A DNA stretch of 63,382 nt, from contig JACDCD010000090.1 of assembly GCA_013694625.1 (NCBI GenBank), positions 1-63,382 on the forward strand. Reading direction: 5' to 3'. Below, in pieces: positions 16,755-25,126 of this stretch. This stretch comes from Actinomycetota bacterium. GTDB lineage: Bacteria; Actinomycetota; CADDZG01; WHSQ01. The translations under genes were made by a program, and so were the position numbers. Positions within the stretch are counted from its first letter, which is position 1, and each line of letters starts with the position of its first letter. Under the pieces are notes generated by a model, which searched no databases, was not told where the DNA came from, and was given only the letters and a program-made list of their open reading frames with translations.

Positions 16755-17689
16755 GCCGGCGCGGGGATTTCGACCCCGATGAGTTCGAGACCAAGGAAAT
16801 CACCGTAGCGGGAGATACCCCGGCCGAGGGTGATGACCCTGGCGTCTCGGACGCCGACTCGACCGAGGGTGATGACTCCGGCGTCTCGGACGACGACTCG
16901 ACCCAACTGGAGGAGATTCCGGTGGTTGAGGAGTCTTCGATCCGGGAGGATCCCTTGGGCGAGACCGCAGCGGCCGCATGGGCCGCCGGCGCGACTCCTC
17001 CACCCGACATGATCCCGGTTGATCAGGGCGGCGAGCCCAGGGCGGAAGCAAGCTCCGAGGCGCCCGAGGATGGCGGAGGGTTGCAGCCTTTCGTGCCCGA
17101 CGAGGATCCGCATGCCTCCGAACCGGCAGGGCCCCAGGGACCGTTTGCGCCGGTCGCCGAGACCCGCGCTTCGTCTCGGGAGACAAACGTGTGGGAGGAA
17201 GACGAGGTCCGCCTTCCTGGGACGGAAGACCCGCTGGTGACCCCCGGTCACGTCGAAGCGGCTCCAGAAAACTCCTCCGCCGAGACAACCGAAAATTCTG
17301 ACCCCTCAAGCGGTCTATTGATTACCGAGCGCGGGCACACGATCATCATGCCAAACGTGGTCGAGAAGATAGCCGGTCGCGCTGCGGCAGAGGTTGATGG
17401 CGTCGGAGGCGTTCAGTCGTCAGGGCTGGGTCGTTTTGCGGACCTGTTTTCGGGGAGCGACAAAAGAGAGACCCAGGCGCACGCCGAGGTGGACCGGGCC
17501 TCTACGGCCGTGGATCTTGTCGTCAGCGTGAGATACCCAGAGCCGGTTGGTGCGGTCGCAAACCGTGTCAGGCAGCACGTGGTCAAACGCCTCCATGAGT
17601 TGACGGGTCTGCAGGTCGGCGAGGTAAACGTCACCATTCCCGAGCTCGTGGTTCCGAGTGCGCCGCCCGCGCGGCCGAGAGTTATTTAG
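16751..17689 (+). CDS. second Asp23-family protein with long acidic N-terminal region
   Basis: A 312-residue protein. Residues 1-185 are disordered and highly acidic, with a near-repeat (EGDDPGVSDADST / EGDDSGVSDDDST). Residues 190-305 are an Asp23 domain: LLITERGHTIIMPNVVEKI, GRAAAEVDGVGGVQSSG, TAVDLVVSVRYPEPVGAVA and LTGLQVGEVNVTIPELVV. It may co-polymerise with the first Asp23 protein. ATG overlaps the DUF2273 stop by 4 nt. The acidic extension is larger than in typical Asp23 proteins. Confidence 0.82.
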   Translation: MSRRGDFDPDEFETKEITVAGDTPAEGDDPGVSDADSTEGDDSGVSDDDSTQLEEIPVVEESSIREDPLGETAAAAWAAGATPPPDMIPVDQGGEPRAEASSEAPEDGGGLQPFVPDEDPHASEPAGPQGPFAPVAETRASSRETNVWEEDEVRLPGTEDPLVTPGHVEAAPENSSAETTENSDPSSGLLITERGHTIIMPNVVEKIAGRAAAEVDGVGGVQSSGLGRFADLFSGSDKRETQAHAEVDRASTAVDLVVSVRYPEPVGAVANRVRQHVVKRLHELTGLQVGEVNVTIPELVVPSAPPARPRVI

Positions 17690-17699
17690 GAGGAGAAGG

Positions 17700-18233
17700 T
17701 TGCGCATCTTCGGACGAATAGTTGCCGCGCTGCTGGCCCTTGCCCTGCTAATTGGCGCGCTGCTCGTGGTTCTCGAGATACTGCTCGCAGGGCTGGGGCA
17801 ACCCCCGTTGGTCATCCCTTACACGACCTGGTACCAGGGGGCGATGCAGAATCCGTGGAGTAACCCCGCAATCCGGCTGTTGTGCATCGGCCTCATTGTG
17901 GCCGGCTTCGTCCTGCTCTATCTGTCTCTGGCCGCCCGGCGCCCGCTGGGATTCCCACTGAAGAGCTCGGATGACTCGGTTGATGCGCTCGTCAAACGCA
18001 AGAGCCTCGAGGGCTCACTGGGCAGAAGCGCCATGAGCGTCGAAGGCATTTCGGGGGCACGCGTGAGGATCAAGAAGGCGGGGACTGCGCAGGTGTCGGC
18101 GACGACGAACCGCCGCGTCGAAGGGGACCTCAAAGAACGGGTTCAGTCCACCGTTGCTTCGAGGCTTGCCTCCCTCGACCTTGCTTCGCCCACCGACGTG
18201 GTCGTCAACCTCAGGACCAGGGGGACCCAATGA
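17700..18233 (+). CDS. DUF6286-type membrane anchor of the Asp23 operon
   Basis: A 177-residue membrane protein with two helices (about residues 6-29 and 60-83) and a C-terminal cytoplasmic domain ending SPTDVVVNLRTRG, the pattern of the actinobacterial DUF6286 proteins next to Asp23. The start is TTG at 17700, supported by AGGAGG 6 nt upstream directly after the preceding stop. A longer frame from 17658 would overlap the previous gene by 30 nt. The C-terminal domain resembles the Asp23-like alpha/beta unit and probably contacts it. Confidence 0.72.
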   Translation: MRIFGRIVAALLALALLIGALLVVLEILLAGLGQPPLVIPYTTWYQGAMQNPWSNPAIRLLCIGLIVAGFVLLYLSLAARRPLGFPLKSSDDSVDALVKRKSLEGSLGRSAMSVEGISGARVRIKKAGTAQVSATTNRRVEGDLKERVQSTVASRLASLDLASPTDVVVNLRTRGTQ

Positions 18234-18814
18234 GCAGCACTCCGGACGCACTCAACCGCACGGTCTTCACACTGCTGGGAATCCTTTTGATCGCAGCGGG
18301 GGCGTACGGCGTGGCGCGAGGGTATGGCGCCTTCGGCAGCACCCAGGCTGAGGAACCGCTCCTCACAGGTGGGATCACCGGCTTCTTCGGCCGCATCGAC
18401 GACTGGTTCTGGCCTGTGGTGGCTCTGGTCGCGTTGATCCTTGCCTATCCTGCCTACAGGTGGCTCAAAGCGCAGCTGACGCCGACGTCGTCGGTGTCCG
18501 ATTTGGACCTGACTCGCGACCCCGCCGAGGGCAGGACGACATTGCGGGCGTCCGGCTTGACCTCCGCCCTGTCCGACGACATAGAGCGGGATCCGGCGGT
18601 GCACTCCGCCCACGTTCGCATGTTGGAGGACGGAGGCAGGCCAGAGGTCGACGTCGACCTCGACGTGTCCGAAGATGCCACTCTGGGTGAGGTGCGCCGT
18701 CGCATAGAGACCGAGGTCCTGGGGCGCTTCTCGTCGGCGCTGGAATCGGACTCCGTCAAGGGACACCTCAGGATCGGCTTGGTGCCGCGTCCTCAGGGAC
18801 GCACCCTCCAGTAA
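18230..18814 (+). CDS. AmaP-like alkaline-shock membrane anchor
   Basis: A 194-residue protein with two N-terminal membrane helices (about residues 11-31 and 56-79) separated by a short loop, then a soluble domain (DLTRDPAEGRTTLRASGLTS, PEVDVDLDVSEDATLGEVRR) as in AmaP-type Asp23 anchors. ATG overlaps the previous stop by 4 nt. Last gene of the operon; the structured repeat block and a terminator follow at once. The assignment rests on topology and context more than on specific motifs. Confidence 0.65.
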   Translation: MSSTPDALNRTVFTLLGILLIAAGAYGVARGYGAFGSTQAEEPLLTGGITGFFGRIDDWFWPVVALVALILAYPAYRWLKAQLTPTSSVSDLDLTRDPAEGRTTLRASGLTSALSDDIERDPAVHSAHVRMLEDGGRPEVDVDLDVSEDATLGEVRRRIETEVLGRFSSALESDSVKGHLRIGLVPRPQGRTLQ

Positions 18815-18815
18815 C

Positions 18816-18881
18816 CTGTTGCGGAAAACACGTCTCTTCAGGTCACGCAGGCTTTAAGTGACCTTCCAGAGACGTGTTTCC
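18816..18881. repeat. structured repeat module A (hairpin)
   Basis: Begins with repeat unit R1 (18816-18847). The arm GGAAAACACGTCTCT (from 18823) pairs with AGAGACGTGTTTCC (ending 18881) apart from one extra A; the inner arm AGGTCAC pairs with GTGACCT, closing the 11-nt loop GCAGGCTTTAA. Module B (19039-19103) has the same design with a T-A to G-C covariation in the inner stem. It lies immediately after the last gene of the Asp23 operon. Confidence 0.85.
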
Positions 18882-18942
18882 TCACAGTAGGGAAAAGGCC
18901 AACCCCCCAAACCCCAAACAACCTCCGGACCTCCTGGGGCAC

Positions 18943-19069
18943 GTGCTGCGGGAGCCCGTTTCCTCAGGCCACGCTGTTGCGGAAACACGTCTCTTCATCA
19001 GGTCACGTGCTGCGGGAGCCCGTCTCCCTCAGGGCACGCTGTTGCGGAAACACGTCTCTTCAGGGCACG
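18943..19069. repeat. tandem array of four about 31-nt units, two alternating variants
   Basis: Units R2 (18943-18973), R3 (18974-19007), R4 (19008-19038) and R5 (19039-19069) lie back to back without spacers. R2 and R4 carry TGCTGCGGGAGCCCGT; R3 and R5 (and R1 at 18816-18847) carry TGTTGCGGAAACACGT; all end in TCAGG(G/T/C)CACG. The alternation implies duplication of a two-unit block of about 64 nt. No spacers, so this is not CRISPR. Confidence 0.85.
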
Positions 19070-19103
19070 CAGGCTTTAAGTGCCCCTCCAGAGACGTCTT
19101 TCC
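19039..19103. repeat. structured repeat module B (hairpin)
   Basis: Unit R5 forms the left arm: GGAAACACGTCTCT (19046-19059) pairs with AGAGACGTCTTTCC (19090-19103), and GGGCAC (19063-19068) pairs with GTGCCC (19080-19085) around the same GCAGGCTTTAA loop as module A. The conserved loop with compensatory change in the stem suggests selection on RNA or cruciform structure. Confidence 0.85.
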
Positions 19104-19108
19104 TCACA

Positions 19109-19162
19109 TTAGGGGAAAATCAAGTCCCCCTAACCACCTTGAGTGGGGGGAAGACCCCCCAC
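19109..19162. repeat. two further short hairpins downstream of module B
   Basis: TTAGGGG (19109-19115) pairs with CCCCTAA (19127-19133); GTGGGGGG (19143-19150) pairs with CCCCCCAC (19155-19162) around an AAGA tetraloop. A degenerate version of the first (TAGGG, AAAA, then a C run) follows module A as well. Together with module B and the terminator they form a chain of four hairpins. Confidence 0.7.
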
Positions 19163-19188
19163 CACACACACCCGCACCTCACGGAAAG

Positions 19189-19221
19189 AAGAATCCGCCC
19201 GGTTTGGCCGGGCGGATTCTT
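19189..19221. terminator. strong bidirectional terminator hairpin
   Basis: AAGAATCCGCCCGG (19189-19202), loop TTTGG, then the perfect complement CCGGGCGGATTCTT (19208-19221): a 14-bp stem with A-rich and T-rich flanks. It separates the Asp23 operon and its repeats from the convergent gene ending at 19254. Confidence 0.85.
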
Positions 19222-19253
19222 TGTGCTGGTCTGACTGTGCGTGGGGGGCTGGC

Positions 19254-20018
19254 TTAGCTTGCGCGGGTTGCGCCGTCGCCTGCGCTCTGGGCCTGGGTCT
19301 TACCCTCTTGCGCCCGCTCCTGGATCCGCTCCTGGGAGCCGGCTGCCTCCTCCTTTACATTGCTGCTCTCTTGCTCGGTGCGGTGGGCGGCACGCTGCCA
19401 GTATTCCTGCATCGTCGAGATGCCGCCGCCCCCGACAGCCACAACGGCGCTGCCTGCCACGATCGCAAGAATGGCATAGAAGAGGCCATTGACGATTTCC
19501 GGAGCGATCTCGAGCTGGTTCAGCGCAGCAAAGGCGGTTATCACGAGGATTGCAGCGCTAGCCACTATGGCCAATGTGCGTCCGTAGGACAGGCCCCCCA
19601 GTGACGCCTCGACGATCTCCTTGACCGCCGCCGCAATTGCAGCGCCGATCACGACAATCACGATGGCCACGAACAGCTTGGGCAGGTAGGCGATGACGCT
19701 CGCTGTCAGGGTGCTGATCGGGTTCGGGCCGAAAACGCCGAAAGCTAGTTGCAGCACGAACAGAAACAGGGCGTAGAAGACAATCCTGCCCAGGATTCCC
19801 GAAGCGTCGTATTGCGATTTGGCAAGAGCTTTGCCTACTCCGCCGCGTTCGACGGCCCTGTCGAAGCCGATGCGCTCGAGGACCTTGTCCAGCACCTTCG
19901 CCACCGCTTTGGCGACGAAATAGCCAATGACAAGGATCAGCAGGAATCCGACCAGCTTCGGCAGGAACGTCGCTACCGACGAAAACGCGTCGCCTAACCC
20001 ATCTGTGAACTCGTCCAT
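19254..20018 (-). CDS. membrane protein with TM_helix repeats (mechanosensitive-channel-related)
   Basis: A 254-residue protein. Two similar hydrophobic repeats, FLPKLVGFLLILVIGYFVAK (residues 18-37) and YLPKLFVAIVIVVIGAAIAA (about 109-128), are each followed by a charged amphipathic stretch: the conserved TM_helix repeat of small-conductance channel-related proteins. A third and fourth hydrophobic segment follow. The last 55 residues are a charged Glu/Gln/Lys-rich tail, probably cytoplasmic. No MscS beta-domain is present. AGGAGAAGCG precedes the ATG. A role in osmotic protection is only suggested by the family. Confidence 0.72.
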   Translation of the reverse strand: MDEFTDGLGDAFSSVATFLPKLVGFLLILVIGYFVAKAVAKVLDKVLERIGFDRAVERGGVGKALAKSQYDASGILGRIVFYALFLFVLQLAFGVFGPNPISTLTASVIAYLPKLFVAIVIVVIGAAIAAAVKEIVEASLGGLSYGRTLAIVASAAILVITAFAALNQLEIAPEIVNGLFYAILAIVAGSAVVAVGGGGISTMQEYWQRAAHRTEQESSNVKEEAAGSQERIQERAQEGKTQAQSAGDGATRAS

Positions 20019-20343
20019 TCGCTTCTCCTCCGATAAAGGGATAACTCTTCCAACCTAGCCAACTACCCGCCGCAGCCAACCCGGAAACCTTCGTCAATCC
20101 AACCCCAGCTCGCCGGCCTCAAGTAGGATTTTGCCGCGACACCACTTTGGATGTCGGTAAGCGTCCAATGGTTACCGAGTTCCGTGCCGGGCTCGGTTCG
20201 TTCGTGTTCGGCCGGGGTGCGGGTGTTCCGGACGAAGAAATGGGGTGTGAGCTCTGCCTCCTCGAAGAGGGTCGAATCGAGTCATCCGATCTCACATAGA
20301 TCCGGCGCAAACATGGAGCGCCCGCCGGTCGGCGCGCCGACGG
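20019..20343. other. divergent intergenic region, 325 nt
   Basis: Lies between the TM_helix-repeat gene (minus) and phospholipase C (plus). On the minus strand TTGGCT-16 nt-TAGGTT, about 45 nt before the RBS of the membrane protein, is a weak promoter candidate. At 20327-20340 there is a perfect palindrome GTCGGCGCGCCGAC. Short open frames here have no coding signs. No RNA gene seen. Confidence 0.35.
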
Positions 20344-21813
20344 ATGCTGGCGCGCCGGAGGCGCTCCGCGCTTGTCCTCGCCATGCTGGTCGTGGCATCC
20401 GCAGGTGTCTGGTTTGCCGTTCGGGATTCCGGAGCGGACCCAACGGCCGCTTCCGGCCAGCCGGCCGGGCCGGCGGAGGGGGAGGAGGCTGCTTCGCCTG
20501 CCCCCGATAAGGAGGACGACGAAGGTGGGGCAGCGCCGGCCGGGGGGCCCGGCGACATACCCATCAAGCACATCGTTTTCATCATCAAAGAGAACCGTAC
20601 TTTTGACAACTATTTTGGCCGGTACGCCGGCGCAAACGGAGCTACGACGGGCAAGACCTCGACCGGAGAGACCGTCGATCTCTCGGTGGCGACCGATGTC
20701 TTCGAGCCCGATCTCGGCCATGCGTTCCTGGATGGTGTCAAGTCGATCAACGGCGGCAAGATGGATGGCTTCGACCAGGTGACCAACGGCGAGACGATGA
20801 ACGGCTACTCGGCCTTCACCCGGATGGGGATTCCCAACTACTGGGCCTATGCCGACGAGTTCGTCCTGGGTGACAACCTGTTCACTTCGATGTACGGCCC
20901 CACCTTTCCCGCCCACCTCTATACCGTCGCAGCCCAGGCGGGAAGAGTCGTGGGCAACAAGGATCAGACCAGTACCGAAGGCGGCTACTGCGACGATATC
21001 AATGAGACCGTCCTCCGCTTTCAGAAGCTCTCGCGAAAGGAGAAGCGGGAGATCATGGAGGCCGAGGAGGACAACGATGCGGACACGATTGTCCAGTACT
21101 GGGAACACGTGCGGGCCTGCTTCAACTTCGAGGTGTTGCCCGACAAGCTGGACAAGGAGGGGATCGGCTGGCACTACTACGCCGACGAGGGGTCGTGGAT
21201 GAACGCGATGCTGGCGATCAAGCACATGCGCTTTTCACCGCATTGGGGCAAAGAGATAACCGGTGAAGAGGACTTTCCCGAGGACATCGCCAAGGAACGG
21301 CTGGCGCCGGTGACATGGGTGGTTCCGGGCCCCGGGGTGAACGAGCATCCCGGCGGACCGAGCGTGTGCGTGGGGGAGAACTGGACGGTTTCGGTCGTCA
21401 ACCAGATCATGCGGTCGAAGTATTGGAAGGACACGGCGATCTTCCTCACATGGGACGACTTCGGAGGTTTCTACGATCACGTTCCCCCACCCCATTACGA
21501 CGAGATGGGACTTGGGCCGCGAGCCCCCTTGTTGATCATCTCCCCGTGGGCAAAGGAGGGATACGTCGACAGCACCGAGTACGAGTTCTCGTCGGTACTC
21601 AAGTTCATCGAGACGGTGCACGGCCTCGATTGCATGACCATGCGGGATTGTCAGGCCAGCAACATGATGAACGCATTCGACTTCGAACAGGACGCGCCCC
21701 CGGGCGACCGCAAACTGATTCTCGACGAAAGGGACTGCACGGGATTACCTGCCAATGTGGCCCAGGAGTACGATCGTCGCGGCGAAAACGCCTTCCGGGC
21801 CCTGGGAGACTGA
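20344..21813 (+). CDS. secreted phospholipase C/acid phosphatase-type phosphoesterase
   Basis: A 489-residue member of the phosphoesterase (bacterial PLC/AcpA) family. The N-terminus is an Arg-rich start plus hydrophobic helix (residues 8-26), a signal peptide or anchor, then a 50-residue Ala/Pro/Glu linker. The domain opens with [17 protein letters not shown] (catalytic metal-binding Glu-Asn), followed by [30 protein letters not shown] and [16 protein letters not shown], all classic PLC motifs. Likely cleaves phosphatidylcholine or other phosphate esters outside the cell. The start ATG 20344 has a poor RBS, so the N-terminus is uncertain. Confidence 0.88.
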   Translation: MLARRRRSALVLAMLVVASAGVWFAVRDSGADPTAASGQPAGPAEGEEAASPAPDKEDDEGGAAPAGGPGDIPIKHIVFIIKENRTFDNYFGRYAGANGATTGKTSTGETVDLSVATDVFEPDLGHAFLDGVKSINGGKMDGFDQVTNGETMNGYSAFTRMGIPNYWAYADEFVLGDNLFTSMYGPTFPAHLYTVAAQAGRVVGNKDQTSTEGGYCDDINETVLRFQKLSRKEKREIMEAEEDNDADTIVQYWEHVRACFNFEVLPDKLDKEGIGWHYYADEGSWMNAMLAIKHMRFSPHWGKEITGEEDFPEDIAKERLAPVTWVVPGPGVNEHPGGPSVCVGENWTVSVVNQIMRSKYWKDTAIFLTWDDFGGFYDHVPPPHYDEMGLGPRAPLLIISPWAKEGYVDSTEYEFSSVLKFIETVHGLDCMTMRDCQASNMMNAFDFEQDAPPGDRKLILDERDCTGLPANVAQEYDRRGENAFRALGD

Positions 21814-21872
21814 TCCGCCCTCTCTCTCCCCCTTCCTGTTTGTTCTGTCACCCACTCGAGGAAAGAAACGCT

Positions 21873-22451
21873 CTAGGGCTTGGGCGGAAGCTCCAACTTC
21901 TGGCCGGCCCGGATCTGGCCCTGGGCGGTGATGTTGTTTGCCCTTGCGATCAGGCCGACCAGGGAAGCGTCACCGTAGAAGTCCCCGGCAATGGAGTTGA
22001 GGCTGTCGCCATCCTGTACGACATAGGTCCGAGCGGATCCCGGCTGATCCTGGGGAGCCTGTGCCCCCTCGGCCGGGGCCTCTCTGCCTGCAGCCGGGGC
22101 GTCTTCTCCCTCATTTCCATCCGGAGGCTGAGCCTGTGGCTCGCCGGTCTCATCGGCGCCCTGAGGAACGGGACGGGCGTTTTCGGGTGCCGTTGTCTCT
22201 TCCAGGCGAGTCTCGAGCTGGGTAATTCGTTCCTGGGCGGCAGCGAGCTCGGTCTGTGCCTGTCCCAACTCTTCGACGGGAACCCCCTGCGGCCCTGTGG
22301 CGCGCCCGATCAGGTAGGCGATGATGATCGTGGCCGCCAAAGCAGCTACACGTCCCCAGAGCACTTTGACCGGAGGGCTGGTGCGATCCCATTCGACGGG
22401 CCGCCGCTGCACCTCTTTGGTTTCGTGAGGTTGCCTAGCGGATTGGCTCAT
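21873..22451 (-). CDS. membrane-anchored LysM-domain protein
   Basis: A 192-residue protein: polar N-terminus, one membrane helix (about residues 31-48, VLWGRVAALAATIIIAYLIG), a coiled coil of about 25 residues (AQTELAAAQERITQLETRLEE), a Pro/Glu/Ala-rich linker, and a C-terminal LysM domain (TYVVQDGDSLNSIAGDFYG, then LIARANNI and GQIRAGQKLELPP). LysM binds peptidoglycan GlcNAc, so the protein probably spans membrane to wall. It lies convergent to phospholipase C and upstream of nothing obviously related; the 187-nt gap to the M28 gene holds no clear feature. Confidence 0.85.
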   Translation of the reverse strand: MSQSARQPHETKEVQRRPVEWDRTSPPVKVLWGRVAALAATIIIAYLIGRATGPQGVPVEELGQAQTELAAAQERITQLETRLEETTAPENARPVPQGADETGEPQAQPPDGNEGEDAPAAGREAPAEGAQAPQDQPGSARTYVVQDGDSLNSIAGDFYGDASLVGLIARANNITAQGQIRAGQKLELPPKP

Positions 22452-22638
22452 AGCGGCCCTTCATCTCGAACCCCTCTCCATAATCCTGGTCTCTGCCGGC
22501 GCCCCTCTTATCGAACGCTCGCCGCCTCTGTCGACATTAGCCCCATTGCGTCTGCGCTCCCGGCGTTTGGGACAATTCCTTTTCGCGGGCCGTAGGCGGC
22601 GAGGAATGCCTCGAAGGCCCGCAGTCCGATGGCTGCCT

Positions 22639-23616
22639 CTAGCCGCGGGAGCGCCAGCGCTGCACCAGCCTCTGGTCCACATCCGCAACGAACGCCCTCA
22701 TTGCCCGCCCTGTCCTACGCAGGTCACCCGGGATGAGATTTTGCGGGAGGTCGGATGAGGAGTGGTAGTCGGGTTCCTCTCCGCTGTACAGGAAGGTGGC
22801 GGGGATTCCGGCGCGCTCGAATGGCCCATGATCTGAACAGTCGCAGAAGGTGATGTACCGGAGGCCGATGTTCGTTTTGGCCGAGATGATCCGAAAGAGA
22901 TTCCGGGCCGCAACCGGGGGGCCGATTCCCGAAGTCCCGGTGAGGAGCGGACGTCCGTCGGCGATCATGTCGATCGAAACCATGCCCGCCAGTCTGCGAC
23001 GGCCCCGTGCGCCGAGCCGTTCCACGAACTCGCGCGATCCGACATGGTGACGGCCGTCGGCGCCGTATTCCTCTGAGCCGAAGGCGACAAGCTTTACCCA
23101 GCGCGATGGTTCCCGGGCAGCGATGAGCCGGGCGATCTCCAGTAGCACGGCCACTCCCGAGGCGTTGTCGTTGGCTCCGGGTGATCCCGGCACCGTGTCC
23201 ATGTGTGCTCCCAGCACGATTCCGTACCTGGCGCTCGCCGGCCACTTCGCCACGACGTTCCTCGATCGATCGTCGTCCACGGGGAAGCTGTTCACATCGG
23301 TCCTGTAGCCCATCGAGCGGAAGCGAGCGGCTACGTATCGCGCAGCCTTCCTTTCTCCTGAATGGGCGCGCACTCTGGTGCCGATGCGTCCGGCGAGACG
23401 GCGCACATGCGACATGGCGTGCTCGAGAGAGAAGCGCTCCAGGCGTCCGGAGGAGGACGTGCCTGAAGCCCAAGACGGCTCAACTCCAAGAGCTTGCGGA
23501 GCGCGCGCATGGGAGGCGGTAGGTGCGGACTCTGTTACGAGCGAGCTTGCGAGTGCGGCTCCCGAGATCAGGACGCTGACGGCGACGACGACGATTGGCA
23601 AGCGCGCGCCTATCAC
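22639..23616 (-). CDS. exported M28-family metallopeptidase
   Basis: A 325-residue zinc aminopeptidase-type protein. The N-terminal hydrophobic segment (RLPIVVVAVSVLISGAALASS) is a signal peptide or anchor. M28 metal ligands: His and Asp in GAHMDTVPGSPGANDNASG, Glu pair in AFGSEEYGADG, Asp in VSIDMIADG and His in DYHSSSDLPQN. The likely start is GTG at 23616, 7 nt after TACCCT on the minus strand, with no Shine-Dalgarno sequence. Divergent from the ABC1 kinase with only 23 bp between starts. Probably releases amino acids from peptides outside the membrane. Confidence 0.88.
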   Translation of the reverse strand: MIGARLPIVVVAVSVLISGAALASSLVTESAPTASHARAPQALGVEPSWASGTSSSGRLERFSLEHAMSHVRRLAGRIGTRVRAHSGERKAARYVAARFRSMGYRTDVNSFPVDDDRSRNVVAKWPASARYGIVLGAHMDTVPGSPGANDNASGVAVLLEIARLIAAREPSRWVKLVAFGSEEYGADGRHHVGSREFVERLGARGRRRLAGMVSIDMIADGRPLLTGTSGIGPPVAARNLFRIISAKTNIGLRYITFCDCSDHGPFERAGIPATFLYSGEEPDYHSSSDLPQNLIPGDLRRTGRAMRAFVADVDQRLVQRWRSRG

Positions 23617-23639
23617 ACGAACTAGGGTACAGATAAATA
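23617..23639. promoter_or_regulatory. shared divergent promoter of M28 peptidase and ABC1 kinase
   Basis: The gap between the two start codons is 23 bp. TACCCT (minus strand, 23629-23624) is 7 nt before the GTG of the peptidase; TAGGGT (plus, 23623-23628) is 11 nt before the ATG of the kinase. Both boxes overlap in TAGGGTA, as at 839-845. Neither gene has a ribosome-binding site. This predicts a leaderless and a near-leaderless transcript. Confidence 0.5.
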
Positions 23640-25079
23640 ATGGCAAACGAACGCAAACGCAAAGATCCCTTGCCCACCGGGCTGTTTCAGCGAAGCGCCC
23701 GGCTTGCGGGCCAAACGAGCCGATCCGCCGCCCGATTCGTCGGGACACGGATGAAATCCTTCGCCGATCCCGAGCGCGCTCAGGAATTCCTCGACGACTT
23801 CCACCAGCAAACAGCGGAGCAGCTGGTGGACATGCTGGGCGAGATGAAGGGTGCTGCGATGAAGCTTGGACAAATCGCTTCGTTCTACGAATTCTCAGGC
23901 CCCGATGAGACGATGTCGACCTACCGAGACAAGCTAACGATGTTGCAGAATTCGGCGCCTCCTATGGATCCTGCCGCATCGAAGGCCGTGATCGAGCAGG
24001 AGTTCGGGAAGCCGGTTGAAAAGGTTTTCGCCACCTTCGAAGAGCAACCGGTGGCGTCGGCTTCCATCGGCCAGGTACACCGGGCGACCCTCTTCTCCGG
24101 CGAGACGGTTGCCGTAAAAGTGCAGTATCCGGGCGTCGACGAGGCGGTACGGGCAGACCTCAAGAATCTGTCGGCCATGATGAAGCTTTCGGTCGCCGTT
24201 GCCCCCAACGTCGATCCGAAGGAAGTGACCGACGAGGTTCGCGCTCGTGTGCTCGAGGAGCTCGATTACCGCAGAGAGGCGGCCAGCCAGCAGAGGTTCA
24301 CCGAGCTCTTCAAAGGTCATCCCTTTGTCGTGATCCCCAAGGTCTATCCAGACCTCTGTCGCAAGCGGGTGATCACCCAGGAGTTCATCGAAGGAAAGCC
24401 TTTCAACTCGGCGTTTGACTGGTCACAGACCAGGAAAGATGTGCTGGCGGAGGTTCTCTTCCGTTTCTTCTATGGAAGCCTGAACCGCTTCAGGTTGTTC
24501 TCTGCCGATCCGCATCCCGGTAACTACCTATTGCTCCCCCGCGGCAAGGTGGCGTTTCTGGATTTCGGGTTGGTTCGGGAGGTCGATGGGCAGTCTCTGG
24601 ATCTTCTGCACGAAATCGTGTGGGCGCTCATCGACGACGACAAGGGACGCGCTCGTCAGGCACTCGAGCGCATGGGCATCCTGACCCGCAACACGCCGGA
24701 GATCGACGCCATCTGGGGTCATCTCAAGACCATTAACCGCCTTGTGCTCGAGGATCGTGATCTCACAGTCGATCCTCCGCTGGTTCAGGAGATGACCGCT
24801 GCGGGCATGGATCCTCGGTCTCCTGCCTTTCAGACTCTCCGCAAGGTAGGGCTTCCGGGTGTGGTTGTGACGCTCAATCGGATGTCCTTCGGGGTCGTGT
24901 CCCTCCTTGGCCGCCTCGGGGCCACGGCGAACTGGCACCGGATCGCACGCGAGGTGTGGTTCGGGGAGGCGTCGAGCACCCGCCTGGGCAAGCAGGAGGA
25001 ACGGTGGCTGAAGAAGGCCCATCCCGAGTTGGCGTCCGGCCCCGAAACTGCGTCAGAGACCGTGGCGCCCGGCACGTAG
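23640..25079 (+). CDS. ABC1/UbiB-family atypical kinase
   Basis: A 479-residue ADCK/UbiB-type protein kinase-like protein. Family marks: KLGQIASF (KxGQ motif), the Ala-rich nucleotide loop SASIGQVHRA, VAVKVQYPG with the active Lys, the catalytic loop FSADPHPGNYLL and metal-binding FLDFGLV. UbiB proteins support isoprenoid-quinone or lipid metabolism by an incompletely known ATPase activity. In an actinobacterium menaquinone rather than ubiquinone would be the relevant lipid. ATG 23640 has no RBS and sits just after the divergent promoter. Confidence 0.9.
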   Translation: MANERKRKDPLPTGLFQRSARLAGQTSRSAARFVGTRMKSFADPERAQEFLDDFHQQTAEQLVDMLGEMKGAAMKLGQIASFYEFSGPDETMSTYRDKLTMLQNSAPPMDPAASKAVIEQEFGKPVEKVFATFEEQPVASASIGQVHRATLFSGETVAVKVQYPGVDEAVRADLKNLSAMMKLSVAVAPNVDPKEVTDEVRARVLEELDYRREAASQQRFTELFKGHPFVVIPKVYPDLCRKRVITQEFIEGKPFNSAFDWSQTRKDVLAEVLFRFFYGSLNRFRLFSADPHPGNYLLLPRGKVAFLDFGLVREVDGQSLDLLHEIVWALIDDDKGRARQALERMGILTRNTPEIDAIWGHLKTINRLVLEDRDLTVDPPLVQEMTAAGMDPRSPAFQTLRKVGLPGVVVTLNRMSFGVVSLLGRLGATANWHRIAREVWFGEASSTRLGKQEERWLKKAHPELASGPETASETVAPGT

Positions 25080-25126
25080 GACCGAGGCGGAGGCCGCGCC
25101 CATGCTGTGACCAGCCCGGGGCGGCT

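Noticed and set aside
18943-19069. Possible CRISPR array
   Set aside because: The units are contiguous with no unique spacers, and no cas genes are nearby.
18874-19257. Open frames running through the repeat block
   Set aside because: They are built from the repeats, have no RBS, no recognisable domain and atypical composition; the inverted arms and covariation explain the sequence better than coding.
20119-21225. Minus-strand frame opposite phospholipase C
   Set aside because: Antisense shadow; phospholipase motifs on the plus strand are decisive.
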